This document shows, one piece after another, positions 44,150-53,287 of a stretch of 64,000 nucleotides of DNA. The translations under genes and the position numbers were made by a program. The DNA lies in assembly GCF_000293885.2 (NCBI RefSeq), contig NZ_CP010945.1, positions 4,484,001 through 4,548,000 of the forward strand, read 5' to 3'. This stretch comes from Pseudomonas fluorescens NCIMB 11764. GTDB taxonomy: Bacteria > Pseudomonadota > Gammaproteobacteria > Pseudomonadales > Pseudomonadaceae. The notes below the pieces were generated by a model. It worked only from the letters and a program-made list of their open reading frames with translations. It was not told the origin of the DNA and did not search any database. Each line of letters opens with the position of its first letter. Position 1 is the first letter of the stretch.

Positions 44150-45625
44150 TTAAGCCAGCACCCGCTCCAGCGTCCGCGTCACACCCACCTCTCGCAAGCT
44201 ATTGCAGCACCATTCAAACGCCGCCACAAACTCGGCTGAATGCGGAATCGCCGAGCCAAAAATTTCCTCCACCGCCAGTAACCGCTGGGTAATCAACGCA
44301 TCATCCGCCACCAGCGCCTGGCAAAACGCGGCGCGCGGATCGGGAATCGAGTAGGTATCACCATTCTCATCCACCCCCTTCAAATACAACGCCCAGGCCG
44401 CCACGACCAACGCCGCACGTTTGGTCTCCCGGCCATCGGCAATCAGTCGGTTGATCGTCGGAATGGTGAACTTCGGAAACTTCGACGAACCGTCCGAACA
44501 CACTCGCTCCAGCTGATCGGCAATCGCCTGATTGGAGAAACGCTCGACCAGTGTGTTCTTGTACTCGGTCAGGTCGATCCCGGGAACGGACGACAGCTGC
44601 GGTGTCACGTCCAGGTCCATGTAGGCGCGCATGTAGCGCACAAACAGGGGGTCGTTCATGGTCTCGTGAACAAAGCGATATCCCTTCAGGAACCCGAGAT
44701 ACGTCAGTGCCAGGTGACTGCCGTTGAGCAGTTTGATTTTCATCTCTTCGTACGGCGTCACATCATCGGTGAATTGCACGCCGACCTTCTCCCAGGCCGG
44801 ACGCCCGTTGACGAACTTGTCTTCCAGCACCCACTGCACAAACGGCTCGCAGACCACCGGCCAGGCATCGTCGACGGCATGCTTGTCGTGCAATTGCAGC
44901 TTGTGTTCGGTGCTGGTCATTGGCGTGATGCGGTCCACCATGGCATTCGGAAAGCTCACGTGCCCGGCGATCCAGTCGCGCAAGTCCGTATCGCGTAAAG
45001 CGGCGAAGGCCAGCAGGGCTTTGCGAGTGACCGCGCCGTTGTGCGGCAGGTTATCGCAGGACATCAAGGTGAACGCCGGGATGCTGGCTGCGCGGCGTTT
45101 GGCCAACGCGGCACAGAGGAAACCGAACACCGTTTTCGGCGAGTCCGGGTGCGCCAGATCGTGCTGGATCTGCGGCAGGTGGGCCATGAATTCGCCGTTG
45201 CTGTCGTCGATGCAGTAACCGCCTTCGGTGATGGTCAGCGAGACGATACGGATCTCGGGGCTGGCGAGTTTGTCGATCAGCGCTTGCGCGCCGTCCTCGG
45301 CCAGCAGCATGTCGCGGATCGCGCCGATGACCCGGACTTCGGTGTCGTCGGTGTCACCGAGTTCAAACAGGGTGAACAGGTAATCCTGCTCCTTCAGATC
45401 ATCCCGGGCGCGGCGATCTTCAGCGCGCAGGCCGACGCCGCAAATCGCCCAGTCCAGGCCTTCGCCCGTGTTCATCAAGGCGTCGGTGTAATACGCCTGA
45501 TGGGCGCGGTGAAAACCGCCGACGCCGATGTGCGCGATGCCTTGGCGGGTGTCGCTCAGGGCGTAGGCGGGCAGGACCACTTCGGGTGCGAGGTGCTGCA
45601 GGTTCTGTTTATTGAGTTTCATCAC
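44150..45625 (-). CDS. mtlD: Mannitol 2-dehydrogenase MtlD
   Basis: A 491-residue enzyme of the polyol-specific long-chain dehydrogenase family. GVGGFHRAHQAYYTD near the N terminus binds NAD, and the catalytic K-x4-N-x2-H signature appears in KIKLLNGSHLALTYLG. It oxidises D-mannitol to fructose and D-arabitol to xylulose, which explains both kinases downstream. Zinc-independent in this family. Gap to mtlK is 13 bases. Confidence 0.94.
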   Translation of the reverse strand: MMKLNKQNLQHLAPEVVLPAYALSDTRQGIAHIGVGGFHRAHQAYYTDALMNTGEGLDWAICGVGLRAEDRRARDDLKEQDYLFTLFELGDTDDTEVRVIGAIRDMLLAEDGAQALIDKLASPEIRIVSLTITEGGYCIDDSNGEFMAHLPQIQHDLAHPDSPKTVFGFLCAALAKRRAASIPAFTLMSCDNLPHNGAVTRKALLAFAALRDTDLRDWIAGHVSFPNAMVDRITPMTSTEHKLQLHDKHAVDDAWPVVCEPFVQWVLEDKFVNGRPAWEKVGVQFTDDVTPYEEMKIKLLNGSHLALTYLGFLKGYRFVHETMNDPLFVRYMRAYMDLDVTPQLSSVPGIDLTEYKNTLVERFSNQAIADQLERVCSDGSSKFPKFTIPTINRLIADGRETKRAALVVAAWALYLKGVDENGDTYSIPDPRAAFCQALVADDALITQRLLAVEEIFGSAIPHSAEFVAAFEWCCNSLREVGVTRTLERVLA

Positions 45626-45638
45626 AGGCTCTCTGAAG

Positions 45639-46742
45639 TCAGGCCGCAGCGCGCAACGGACGGGTCAACGCCACGCCGTCGGCATCGAATAAATGGCAGT
45701 GCTCGGCGTCCAGGTGCAGGCTCAGGGTTTCGCCGTAGCGGCTGGCGAGGTCGCCGCGAACGCGCATGGTCAGCGCTTCACCGGACGCGGTCAGCACGTG
45801 GCAGAAGGTGTCGCTGCCCAGGCGCTCGCTGACGTCGGCGGTGACTTGCAAGGTACAGTCGCCGGTTTGCGCCAGTTCCAGATGCTCCGGGCGAATGCCC
45901 AGGGTCACCGCGCCGCCGACGCTCAGGTTGGCGCCGCTCAATGGCAAGGTGATGCGGGTGCCGGCATCGAGCGCCACTTCGCAGCTTTGGCTGTCGACAC
46001 GGGTGACTTTGCCCTTGAGGAAGCCCATTTTCGGCGTGCCGAGAAAGCCTGCGACAAACAGGTTGGCCGGCTGGTGATACAGATCCAGCGGCGAACCGAC
46101 CTGTTCGATCTTGCCGCCATTCAACACCACCACTTTGTCGGCCATGGTCATGGCTTCCACCTGGTCGTGGGTCACGTAGATCATCGTGGCTTGCAGCTCC
46201 TTGTGCAGGCGCAGCAGTTCCAGTCGCATCTGCACGCGCAGGGCAGCATCAAGGTTGGACAGCGGTTCGTCGAACAGGAAGATTTTCGGGTTGCGCACGA
46301 TGGCGCGGCCGATGGCCACGCGTTGACGCTGGCCGCCCGACAGCTGTTTCGGTTTGCGCTCCAGCATCGGCCCGAGCTCGAGGATACGCGCCGCTTCGCC
46401 GACTTTTTTCTCGACTTCGGCTTTGGGTACGCCCGCCAGATCGAGGGCGAACGACATGTTTTTGCGCACGCTCATGTGCGGGTACAGGGCGTAGGTCTGG
46501 AACACCATCGCCAGGTCTCGCTTGGCCGGGCTGACTTCGGTGATGTCGCGGCCATCGAGTTCGATGGTGCCGCCGCTGACTTCTTCCAGGCCGGCGATCA
46601 ACCGCAGCAGCGTGGATTTACCGCAGCCTGACGGGCCGACGAAGACCACGAATTCCTTGTCGTTCACTTCCAGGTCGATGCCTTTGATGATGGAAAAGCC
46701 TTCGAAGCCTTTTTGCAGATTCTTGATTTTCAGGTTGGCCAT
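45639..46742 (-). CDS. mtlK: Polyol ABC transporter ATPase MtlK
   Basis: A 367-residue ATPase of the MalK/UgpC class. Walker A is GPSGCGKST, the signature is [14 protein letters not shown] and Walker B is [13 protein letters not shown]-terminal TOBE regulatory domain holds [11 protein letters not shown]. It energises MtlFG for mannitol, sorbitol or arabitol uptake at the inner membrane. A palindromic repeat lies in the 131-base gap after mtlG. Confidence 0.94.
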   Translation of the reverse strand: MANLKIKNLQKGFEGFSIIKGIDLEVNDKEFVVFVGPSGCGKSTLLRLIAGLEEVSGGTIELDGRDITEVSPAKRDLAMVFQTYALYPHMSVRKNMSFALDLAGVPKAEVEKKVGEAARILELGPMLERKPKQLSGGQRQRVAIGRAIVRNPKIFLFDEPLSNLDAALRVQMRLELLRLHKELQATMIYVTHDQVEAMTMADKVVVLNGGKIEQVGSPLDLYHQPANLFVAGFLGTPKMGFLKGKVTRVDSQSCEVALDAGTRITLPLSGANLSVGGAVTLGIRPEHLELAQTGDCTLQVTADVSERLGSDTFCHVLTASGEALTMRVRGDLASRYGETLSLHLDAEHCHLFDADGVALTRPLRAAA

Positions 46743-46774
46743 GGTGGTGGGCCTCCGCTTGTTATTTTTAAGAT

Positions 46775-46864
46775 CAAAAGATCGCAGCCTGCGGCAGCTC
46801 CTACAGGAGATTTATGCCGATACGACGTCCCGCGCAGGAGCTGCCGAAGGCTGCGATCTTTTGC
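46775..46864. repeat. Palindrome in the mtlG-mtlK gap
   Basis: Arms AGATCGCAGCCTGCGGCAGC and GCTGCCGAAGGCTGCGATCT, same family as 11951-12030. Lying inside an operon, it could form a stable RNA hairpin that shields upstream message or lowers downstream expression. Confidence 0.75.
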
Positions 46865-46873
46865 TTTCAATGT

Positions 46874-47704
46874 TCATTTCACTGCACCAAACGACAGGCC
46901 GCGGACCAGTTGTTTCTGGCTGATCCAGCCGAAGATCAGGATCGGCGCGCAGGCCAGCGTGGACACCGCCGACAACTTGGCCCAGAACAGGCCTTCGGGA
47001 CTTGAGTACGAAGCGATCAGCGCGGTCAGTGGCGCGGCTTTCGACGAGGTCAGGTTCAACGACCAGAACGCCTCGTTCCAGCACAGGATCAACGACAGCA
47101 GCACTGTGGAAGCCAGACCGCCCTTGGCGATCGGCAACAGCACCCGGACCATTTCCTGCCACAGCGTGGCGCCGTCGAGGCGTGCGGCTTCGAGGATGTC
47201 TTTGGGGATGTCCTTGAAGTAGGTGTAAATCATCCAGACCACGATCGGCAGGTTGATCAGCGTGTAGATCACGATCAGCGCGATCCGCGTGTCGAGCAGG
47301 CCAAAGCTCTTGGCCAGCAAGTAGATCGGCATCAGCACGCCCACCGGCGGCAGCATCTTGGTGGAGAGCATCCACAGCAGTGTGCCTTTGGTGCGCTGGG
47401 TTTCGTAGAACGCCATCGAGTAGGCCGCAGGCACCGCGATCAGCAGGCACAGGGCCGTGGCGCTGAAGGAGATCACCACCGAGTTCCAGGCAAAACTGAA
47501 GTAATCGCTGCGCTCGTTGATGTGCAGGTAGTTCTCCAGCGTCGGCGTGAAGATGAACTGCGGCGGCGTGGCGAACGCGTCGATCTCGGTTTTGAAGCTG
47601 GTCAGCACCATCCAGAAAATCGGGAAGAAGATCAGGATCGCGATGGCCCAGGCCAGGGTGCCAAGCAGCAGGCTTTGCAGGCGACGGGATTGTTGAAGGG
47701 TCAT
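46874..47704 (-). CDS. mtlG: Polyol ABC transporter permease MtlG
   Basis: A 276-residue inner-membrane protein with six predicted helices and the MalG-type EAA loop EAARLDGATLWQEMVRVLLP. It pairs with MtlF to form the channel. The start is ten bases after the mtlF stop. Confidence 0.93.
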   Translation of the reverse strand: MTLQQSRRLQSLLLGTLAWAIAILIFFPIFWMVLTSFKTEIDAFATPPQFIFTPTLENYLHINERSDYFSFAWNSVVISFSATALCLLIAVPAAYSMAFYETQRTKGTLLWMLSTKMLPPVGVLMPIYLLAKSFGLLDTRIALIVIYTLINLPIVVWMIYTYFKDIPKDILEAARLDGATLWQEMVRVLLPIAKGGLASTVLLSLILCWNEAFWSLNLTSSKAAPLTALIASYSSPEGLFWAKLSAVSTLACAPILIFGWISQKQLVRGLSFGAVK

Positions 47705-47714
47705 GGCGCAGGCC

Positions 47715-48641
47715 TCAGGCTTTGTCTGTCAGGTTTTTGCCGATCATCCGCACCAGCACGATGGCCGCGATGTTGGCGATCACCACCGCAATCAAACCGC
47801 CGGCGGACGCCATGCCGACGTCGAACTGCACCAGCGCCTGGTTGTAGATCAGGTAGGCGAGGTTGGTCGAGGCATAGCCGGGGCCTCCGTTGGTGGTGGT
47901 GAAGATTTCGGCGAACACCGAGAGCAGGAAGATGGTTTCGATCATCACCACCACGGCGATGGGACGCGCCAGGTGTGGCAGGGTCAAGTGCCAGAAGATC
48001 GCGATGGGCCCGGCGCCATCGAGGCGCGCGGCTTCTTTCTGTTCCTGGTCGAGAGACTGCATGGCGGTCATCAGAATCAGGATCGCGAAGGGCAGCCATT
48101 GCCACGAGACAATGATGATGATCGACAGCAGCGGGTAATGCGCCAGCCAGTCCACCGGTTGTGCACCGAAGAGTTTCCAGACGTAGGCGAGAATCCCCGA
48201 CACCGGGTGGAAAATCAGGTTTTTCCAGATCAGCGCACCGACGGTGGGCATGATGAAGAACGGCGAGATCAACATCACCCGCACGATGCCGCGACCGAGA
48301 AACTCACTGGCCTCCAGCAACGCGCTGATCAATACCCCGAACACCACGCTGATCAACAGCACGCTACCTACCAGCAACAAGGTGTTGGTGGCACCGGGCA
48401 TAAAACCGGAGTCCGTCAGGAAGTAGGTGAAGTTCTCAAGTCCCACGAACTCGTTTTCACCAGGATTGAGCAGGTTGTAGCGGATCATCGAAAAATACAG
48501 CGTCATGCCCAACGGCACGATCATCCACAGCAGCAACAACGCCACCGAGGGGCTGACCAGAAACCAGCCGGGATTGGCCAACCGGCTTTTACGCACCGGC
48601 TGGGGAATGTCCATGTGAGCTTTGGCAGTTGAAGTATTCAT
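47715..48641 (-). CDS. mtlF: Polyol ABC transporter permease MtlF
   Basis: A 308-residue permease with six predicted helices, a cytoplasmic N terminus, and the MalF-type loop EAARLDGAGPIAIFWHLTLP. It is preceded by a 143-base gap from mtlE that contains a REP-like palindrome. Confidence 0.93.
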   Translation of the reverse strand: MNTSTAKAHMDIPQPVRKSRLANPGWFLVSPSVALLLLWMIVPLGMTLYFSMIRYNLLNPGENEFVGLENFTYFLTDSGFMPGATNTLLLVGSVLLISVVFGVLISALLEASEFLGRGIVRVMLISPFFIMPTVGALIWKNLIFHPVSGILAYVWKLFGAQPVDWLAHYPLLSIIIIVSWQWLPFAILILMTAMQSLDQEQKEAARLDGAGPIAIFWHLTLPHLARPIAVVVMIETIFLLSVFAEIFTTTNGGPGYASTNLAYLIYNQALVQFDVGMASAGGLIAVVIANIAAIVLVRMIGKNLTDKA

Positions 48642-48680
48642 GGCGTTAAAACCGATTGGGAACAGACGATGAAGATCAAC

Positions 48681-48770
48681 TGTGGGAGCGAGCCTGCTCG
48701 CGATAGCGATTTATCAGCCAACACTGATGTTGAATGTCATGGCCTCATCGCGAGCAGGCTCGCTCCCACA
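48681..48770. repeat. REP-like palindrome in the mtlE-mtlF gap
   Basis: Arms TGTGGGAGCGAGCCTGCTCG and CGAGCAGGCTCGCTCCCACA are almost perfect complements separated by about 50 bases. Its place just after the binding-protein gene mirrors the REP sequence between malE and malF of E. coli, which is known to protect the upstream message. Confidence 0.8.
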
Positions 48771-48784
48771 TTGAAATGGTGGGG

Positions 48785-50095
48785 TTACTTGGGATAACCC
48801 GCGCGCTTCATCTCACGTTCGGTGGTTTGCTGGGCGGCGGTCAGGGCCTGATCGACCGTGGTCTGGCCGATCAGCGCGGCCGAGAACGACTTGCCAACCT
48901 GGGTGCCAATGCCCTGGAACTCAGGAATGGTCACCAGTTGAATGCCGATGTACGGCACGGGCTTGAGCGTCGGTTTGCTCGGGTCCGCCGCTTTCAGCGA
49001 TTCCAGGGTTACCTTGGCGAACGGTGCGGCGCTCATGTAGGCGTCGCTGTAGGTCGAGGCCCGAGTGCCTGGTGGCACGTTGGCGATGCCGTCCTTTGCT
49101 GCAACCAGTGCGCCGTATTCCTTGGAAGTCGCCCAGGCGCTGAAGGTTTTTGCCGCGTCCTTGGCCTTGGAGCTGGTCGGAATTGCCAGCGCCCAGGAAT
49201 AGAGCCAGGCCGAGCCTTTATCGGTGGTCTGGTGCGGCGCGTAGGTGAATCCCACGTGTTCGCTGACTTTGCTCTGGGTCTTGTCGGTGACGAACGAGCC
49301 GGCCACGCTGGCATCGACCCAGATCGCGCACTTGCCACTGTTGAACAGCGCCAGGTTTTCGTTGAAGCCGTTGCTCGACGCGCCCGGCGGACCGGAATTC
49401 TTCATGGTGTCGACGTAGAAGTTCAGCGCGTTTTTCCACTCGGGGCCGGTGAATTCAGGCTGCCATTTCTCATCGAACCAGCGTGCGCCATAGGCGTTGG
49501 CGATAGTGGTGATCAGCGCCATGTTCTCGCCCCAGCCGGCCTTGCCGCGCAGGCAGATGCCGTACTGCTCTTTGTCTTTATGGGTGAGTTTGCCGGCGAA
49601 TTCGCCGATCTGTTCCCAGGTCGGACGCTCGGGCATGGTCAGCCCGGCCTCCTTGAACAGGTCGGTGCGGTAATAAGTGATGGAGCTTTCGGCGTAGAAC
49701 GGCAGGGCATACAGCGAACCCTTGACCGACAAACCTTCACGTACCGAAGGGAAAACGTCGTCGAGATCGTAAGTGGCGGGCAAATCCTTCATCGGTTCCA
49801 GCCAACCCTTGGCGCCCCAGAGTGCCGCTTCGTACATGCCGATGGTCAGCACATCGAACTGCCCGCCCTGAGTGGCGATGTCGGTAGTCAGGCGTTGGCG
49901 CAGGACGTTTTCTTCGAGCACCACCCAATTGAGCTTGATGTCCGGGTGCTCGGCTTCGAAGGTCTTCGAGAGCTTTTGCATGCGGATCATGTCGCTGTTG
50001 TTGACGGTGGCGATGGTCAGGGTTTGCGCGCCGAGGCTGACGCTGCTGAGGGTCATGCAGGTGAGGGCTAGCAGAGCTTTTACCGAAGGTTGCAT
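48785..50095 (-). CDS. mtlE: Polyol ABC transporter periplasmic binding protein MtlE
   Basis: A 436-residue solute-binding protein of family 1 with a signal peptide (residues 1-23, ending LGA). Marks include TLTIATVNNSDMIRMQKLSKTF at the mature start and LPFYAESSITYYRTDLFKEAG. It captures mannitol and related polyols for MtlFGK. First structural gene of the operon, 252 bases downstream of mtlR. Confidence 0.93.
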   Translation of the reverse strand: MQPSVKALLALTCMTLSSVSLGAQTLTIATVNNSDMIRMQKLSKTFEAEHPDIKLNWVVLEENVLRQRLTTDIATQGGQFDVLTIGMYEAALWGAKGWLEPMKDLPATYDLDDVFPSVREGLSVKGSLYALPFYAESSITYYRTDLFKEAGLTMPERPTWEQIGEFAGKLTHKDKEQYGICLRGKAGWGENMALITTIANAYGARWFDEKWQPEFTGPEWKNALNFYVDTMKNSGPPGASSNGFNENLALFNSGKCAIWVDASVAGSFVTDKTQSKVSEHVGFTYAPHQTTDKGSAWLYSWALAIPTSSKAKDAAKTFSAWATSKEYGALVAAKDGIANVPPGTRASTYSDAYMSAAPFAKVTLESLKAADPSKPTLKPVPYIGIQLVTIPEFQGIGTQVGKSFSAALIGQTTVDQALTAAQQTTEREMKRAGYPK

Positions 50096-50347
50096 CGTGC
50101 ACTCCTTTTCTGCACCCGGTGGGGACAGAAGGACAGTTATTGTTTTTGTGTCTTCCGAGGCAGGAAGAATGTGCGCTGATTACAGCCTTCAATTGAGGAT
50201 GAGACAAATCATTCATCGCACTTGAATCGATACTTTTTTGCACTGGCGTTTGCAGAAGCAAACGAAGGGAAGGGCTTTTCAGCGCTCTGGCGCTATCGAA
50301 TACGTACAGGTTCTGGCTTCAACGCCGCACCCACAGGGTTGCATGTG

Positions 50348-51253
50348 CTAGCCCAGATTCTGCTCGGTCAACCGCTGCACCGCCAACCGCCGATAGTGCG
50401 AGGGCGTCATGCCTTTCAATTGCTGAAAGCGTCGGTTGAAATTGGAAATGTTGTTGAAGCCCGACTCGAAACACACATCGGTCACCGGTTTATCGCCATC
50501 GGCCAGCAGCTCGCAGGACTTGCTGATGCGCAGGCGGTTGACGAACTCGATGAAGCAGCGCCCGGTGGCCTGTTTGAACACGCGGCTGAAGTACGTCGGC
50601 TTCATGCCCAGGTGCTCGGCGACTTCCTCCAGCGGCAGTTCACGGGCGTAGTGGGCAAAGATGTAATCCACCGCCCGGTTAGTGCGGTCGATGTTGTGTT
50701 CGTCCGCCAGTTGCGGGGTTGTCGCACCGGACAGCAGTTGGTAATCGTCGGAAGCGGCGAGCAACTCCAGCAAAATGAAAAAGTGCCCGAGCCGGGTGAC
50801 GCCCTGGGTGTCGGCAATGCGCTGCATCAAGGTCATGGCCTGGCGGATGGTGCGTTTGCAGCGAAACTCGATGCCGTATTGGGCACGCTCCAGCAAGGGC
50901 GCAAGCGACTTGAGCTCGGTAAACACCTGATGGCCACTCTCGAACAACTCGTCGGTGAAATTGACCAGCATGTCGCGCTTGGGCACCACTTCGTCCTCGG
51001 CCACCTGGCTGATCCAGTTGTGGGGCAGGTTGGGGCCAGTGAGAAAGAGTGTTTCCGGGTAGAAATTGCCAATGTAGTCGCCAATGAACACCTTGCCGGA
51101 ACTGGCGACGATCAGGTGCAGTTCGTATTCCTTGTGAAAATGCCAGCGCACCAAGGGGCAGGGGAAGCCGTGCTGGCGATAGATGATCGACAACCCGTTG
51201 TGGTCGTCCATCAGTTCGTAGGAAGGATCGGTGACTCTGGCAGTCCGGGTCAT
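50348..51253 (-). CDS. mtlR: AraC-family activator MtlR
   Basis: A 301-residue regulator with an N-terminal cupin sensor domain (VRWHFHKEYELHLI) and a C-terminal double helix-turn-helix. The latter reads LPLEEVAEHLGMKPTYFSR and then VTDVCFESGFNNISNFNRRF. It precedes mtlE on the same strand, as in P. fluorescens, where MtlR activates the mtl operon in the presence of mannitol, sorbitol or arabitol. The 252-base gap 50096-50347 should hold the mtlE promoter and MtlR sites; no specific operator was recognised. Confidence 0.92.
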   Translation of the reverse strand: MTRTARVTDPSYELMDDHNGLSIIYRQHGFPCPLVRWHFHKEYELHLIVASSGKVFIGDYIGNFYPETLFLTGPNLPHNWISQVAEDEVVPKRDMLVNFTDELFESGHQVFTELKSLAPLLERAQYGIEFRCKRTIRQAMTLMQRIADTQGVTRLGHFFILLELLAASDDYQLLSGATTPQLADEHNIDRTNRAVDYIFAHYARELPLEEVAEHLGMKPTYFSRVFKQATGRCFIEFVNRLRISKSCELLADGDKPVTDVCFESGFNNISNFNRRFQQLKGMTPSHYRRLAVQRLTEQNLG

Positions 51254-51336
51254 ATCAGGGCGCTTTTTTTGTTATTGCGCCCTGATCATGCCTCTTTAGG
51301 GGCCGACATTACCAGCTTGCGGCATGTTGACCCGTG

Positions 51337-52224
51337 TCATGCCCCCACGGGCTCATGCAAGGCGCTGCCATAAACCGCCTTCATGCTGGTGGCGCTCCAG
51401 CAATAACGCACGATATCTGACTCGTCGAAAAAGTCGGTGCTGATGAGGCTGCAACGCGTCACCCAGTCCCGGGTCGGGTTGAACCAGTCATTGATGTGGT
51501 TCTTGATGTCCTGAGGCCCGCCCAGAAAACCGTAACTGGTGGCCGACAACGACCAAAGAAAGGTCTCGAAAGGCGCGTCATGCAGGGTGCTGGAAATGTG
51601 GCGTTGCAGTTCCGTTGTGTCAGTGAAGCGATCGCCGCTCCATTTGTGCGGAATGCGCGGCCAGAAGTAATCATCGTCCAGCCCCGTCACTACGTGCGCT
51701 GCCAGTACCAGTCTGCGGCGGGTACTGATGTGTTTGAGTTCTCCCACCGTTTTCCTGGCGTCGGAGGGCGGTATGACTCGCTGATGGAGCCGATTCACCA
51801 ACAGATCATTCAGTTTCCTATGGTCAAAGCGCTTTGTGCCGTCGCCCATTTGGTGAAAGTCGAAGACGATGAACTCATCCGGATTTTGATCAAGGAACGT
51901 CAATGTCGCGTCGATCAGCTCATCGAGAACGCGATGGGACTGATAGCCATTGTGATGAAAGTAGAAGATCGATTGATCGTGCCCTTCGGTGTAACCGAGA
52001 CGGATATCAAATGCCCGTGCCCCGTTGGCCAGCTGCCATGCAAATGAATCGTTTTGACACGTGGTCCAGTTGCCAATCAGAACATCATAGTTGGGGGCTT
52101 TTTTGTCCATGCCGCTGTTATGAGTACAGGGCCAGATCAAGTCGGTCAACTTCAGACGGTCAATGTCGAGAACGTTGCTCATCCATTTCTTTTTGTCGAG
52201 AATGCCTTGTAAAACTTGGGTCAT
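51337..52224 (-). CDS. PI-PLC-like phosphodiesterase (tandem copy 1)
   Basis: A 295-residue protein of the bacterial phosphatidylinositol-specific phospholipase C X-domain superfamily. The two active-site His appear in LIWPCTHNSGMDK (His35) and FYFHHNGYQ (His90 or 91). GARAFDIRLGY and DEFIVFDFHQMGDGT are typical flanking segments. There is no signal peptide, so export, if any, is by another route. Ribosome site AGGAAAG. It lies 110 bases after a paralogue. The substrate (phosphatidylinositol, GPI anchors or another phosphodiester) cannot be read from sequence. Confidence 0.78.
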   Translation of the reverse strand: MTQVLQGILDKKKWMSNVLDIDRLKLTDLIWPCTHNSGMDKKAPNYDVLIGNWTTCQNDSFAWQLANGARAFDIRLGYTEGHDQSIFYFHHNGYQSHRVLDELIDATLTFLDQNPDEFIVFDFHQMGDGTKRFDHRKLNDLLVNRLHQRVIPPSDARKTVGELKHISTRRRLVLAAHVVTGLDDDYFWPRIPHKWSGDRFTDTTELQRHISSTLHDAPFETFLWSLSATSYGFLGGPQDIKNHINDWFNPTRDWVTRCSLISTDFFDESDIVRYCWSATSMKAVYGSALHEPVGA

Positions 52225-52334
52225 TGTCTTTCCTGATAGTAACTTCAGCCCGTCCGTGGGATGAAGTGGATATATGTAATTTCAAGCATAGAAGTGCGGT
52301 CCGACATTGCCAGTGACGGAAACATTTGCACAAG

Positions 52335-53237
52335 TTAATGGCTGTAGGCGTTTGCCTTGATCAGGTTGGCCGTCCGGCAATGGCCTACCAGATTCGACGT
52401 TTCAAAAAAATCCGCATTGATAATACTGCTCTTCAGAACCCAATCCCTCGCCGCAGGGTCGAACCATTGATCAAGCTGCTCGCGGATGTTCACCGGACCG
52501 CCCGCTGCATGGTAACTGGTCGCGGAGAGTGACCACGGCAGATTGCCGGATGGCGGGTATTTCATCACCCGAGTGATATGCGCGTTGAGCTCACTGATGC
52601 TGGTCGTCCCGATCCCGCTCCATTCGTGCTGGATGGACCGACTGAACAAGGTTGCATCGAATGCCGGGTGATATTCGGCCGCAACCAGCACACGCTGGGC
52701 ATGACTGGCCCGTTTCAATTGACCGAGGGTCAGGCTCGCATTTCTGTAAGGAATTATCCGATCACCCAGATGTGTCATCAGCAGGCGGTTGAACTCCTGA
52801 TAGCCAAGGCGCTGGTCGCCTGTATTCAGCTGATGAAAATCGAGAACGATGAATTCTTCGGGATTTTCCTGCAGAAACCGGATCACGCTCGTGATCAGGT
52901 TTTCCAGAGAGCGGGAAGAGCGAAAACCGTTGTGCTGAAACCAGAATGTTCCGACACCATTGCTGCCGATTTCATACTCAAGCCGCAAGTCGAGCGCACG
53001 TGCGCCGTGGGTCAATTGATAATAAAACGAATGGGTCTGACAAGCGGCCCAGTGACTGATGCCCGGCGCCGCATAGGAAGCCTTTTTATCCACGCCGGCA
53101 TTATGGGCGCCGGGCAAAACCAGTTCCGCAAGCGAAAGTGCATCAATAACGGGAAGTTGGGTCATCCAGTTGTGGGCTGTGAAATATTGAGTGTCATAGG
53201 GAAAGGCGGGCAGAAGTCGATTCATATCGTTATTCAT
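52335..53237 (-). CDS. PI-PLC-like phosphodiesterase (tandem copy 2)
   Basis: A 300-residue paralogue of the downstream gene. The active-site His lie in LVLPGAHNAGVDKKAS (His45) and FWFQHNGFRSS (His102), with GARALDLRLEY and EEFIVLDFHQLNTGD alongside. Start at MNNDMNRL behind AAGGACG. No signal peptide. The pair probably arose by tandem duplication and has diverged widely, keeping the catalytic segments. It follows the glycosyltransferase gene by 50 bases, and all three could share a transcript with the giant toxin gene. Confidence 0.78.
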   Translation of the reverse strand: MNNDMNRLLPAFPYDTQYFTAHNWMTQLPVIDALSLAELVLPGAHNAGVDKKASYAAPGISHWAACQTHSFYYQLTHGARALDLRLEYEIGSNGVGTFWFQHNGFRSSRSLENLITSVIRFLQENPEEFIVLDFHQLNTGDQRLGYQEFNRLLMTHLGDRIIPYRNASLTLGQLKRASHAQRVLVAAEYHPAFDATLFSRSIQHEWSGIGTTSISELNAHITRVMKYPPSGNLPWSLSATSYHAAGGPVNIREQLDQWFDPAARDWVLKSSIINADFFETSNLVGHCRTANLIKANAYSH

Positions 53238-53287
53238 AGTGCGTCCTTGCACAGTGGGTTAATCGTCAGATGAGACGATTCTAACGA

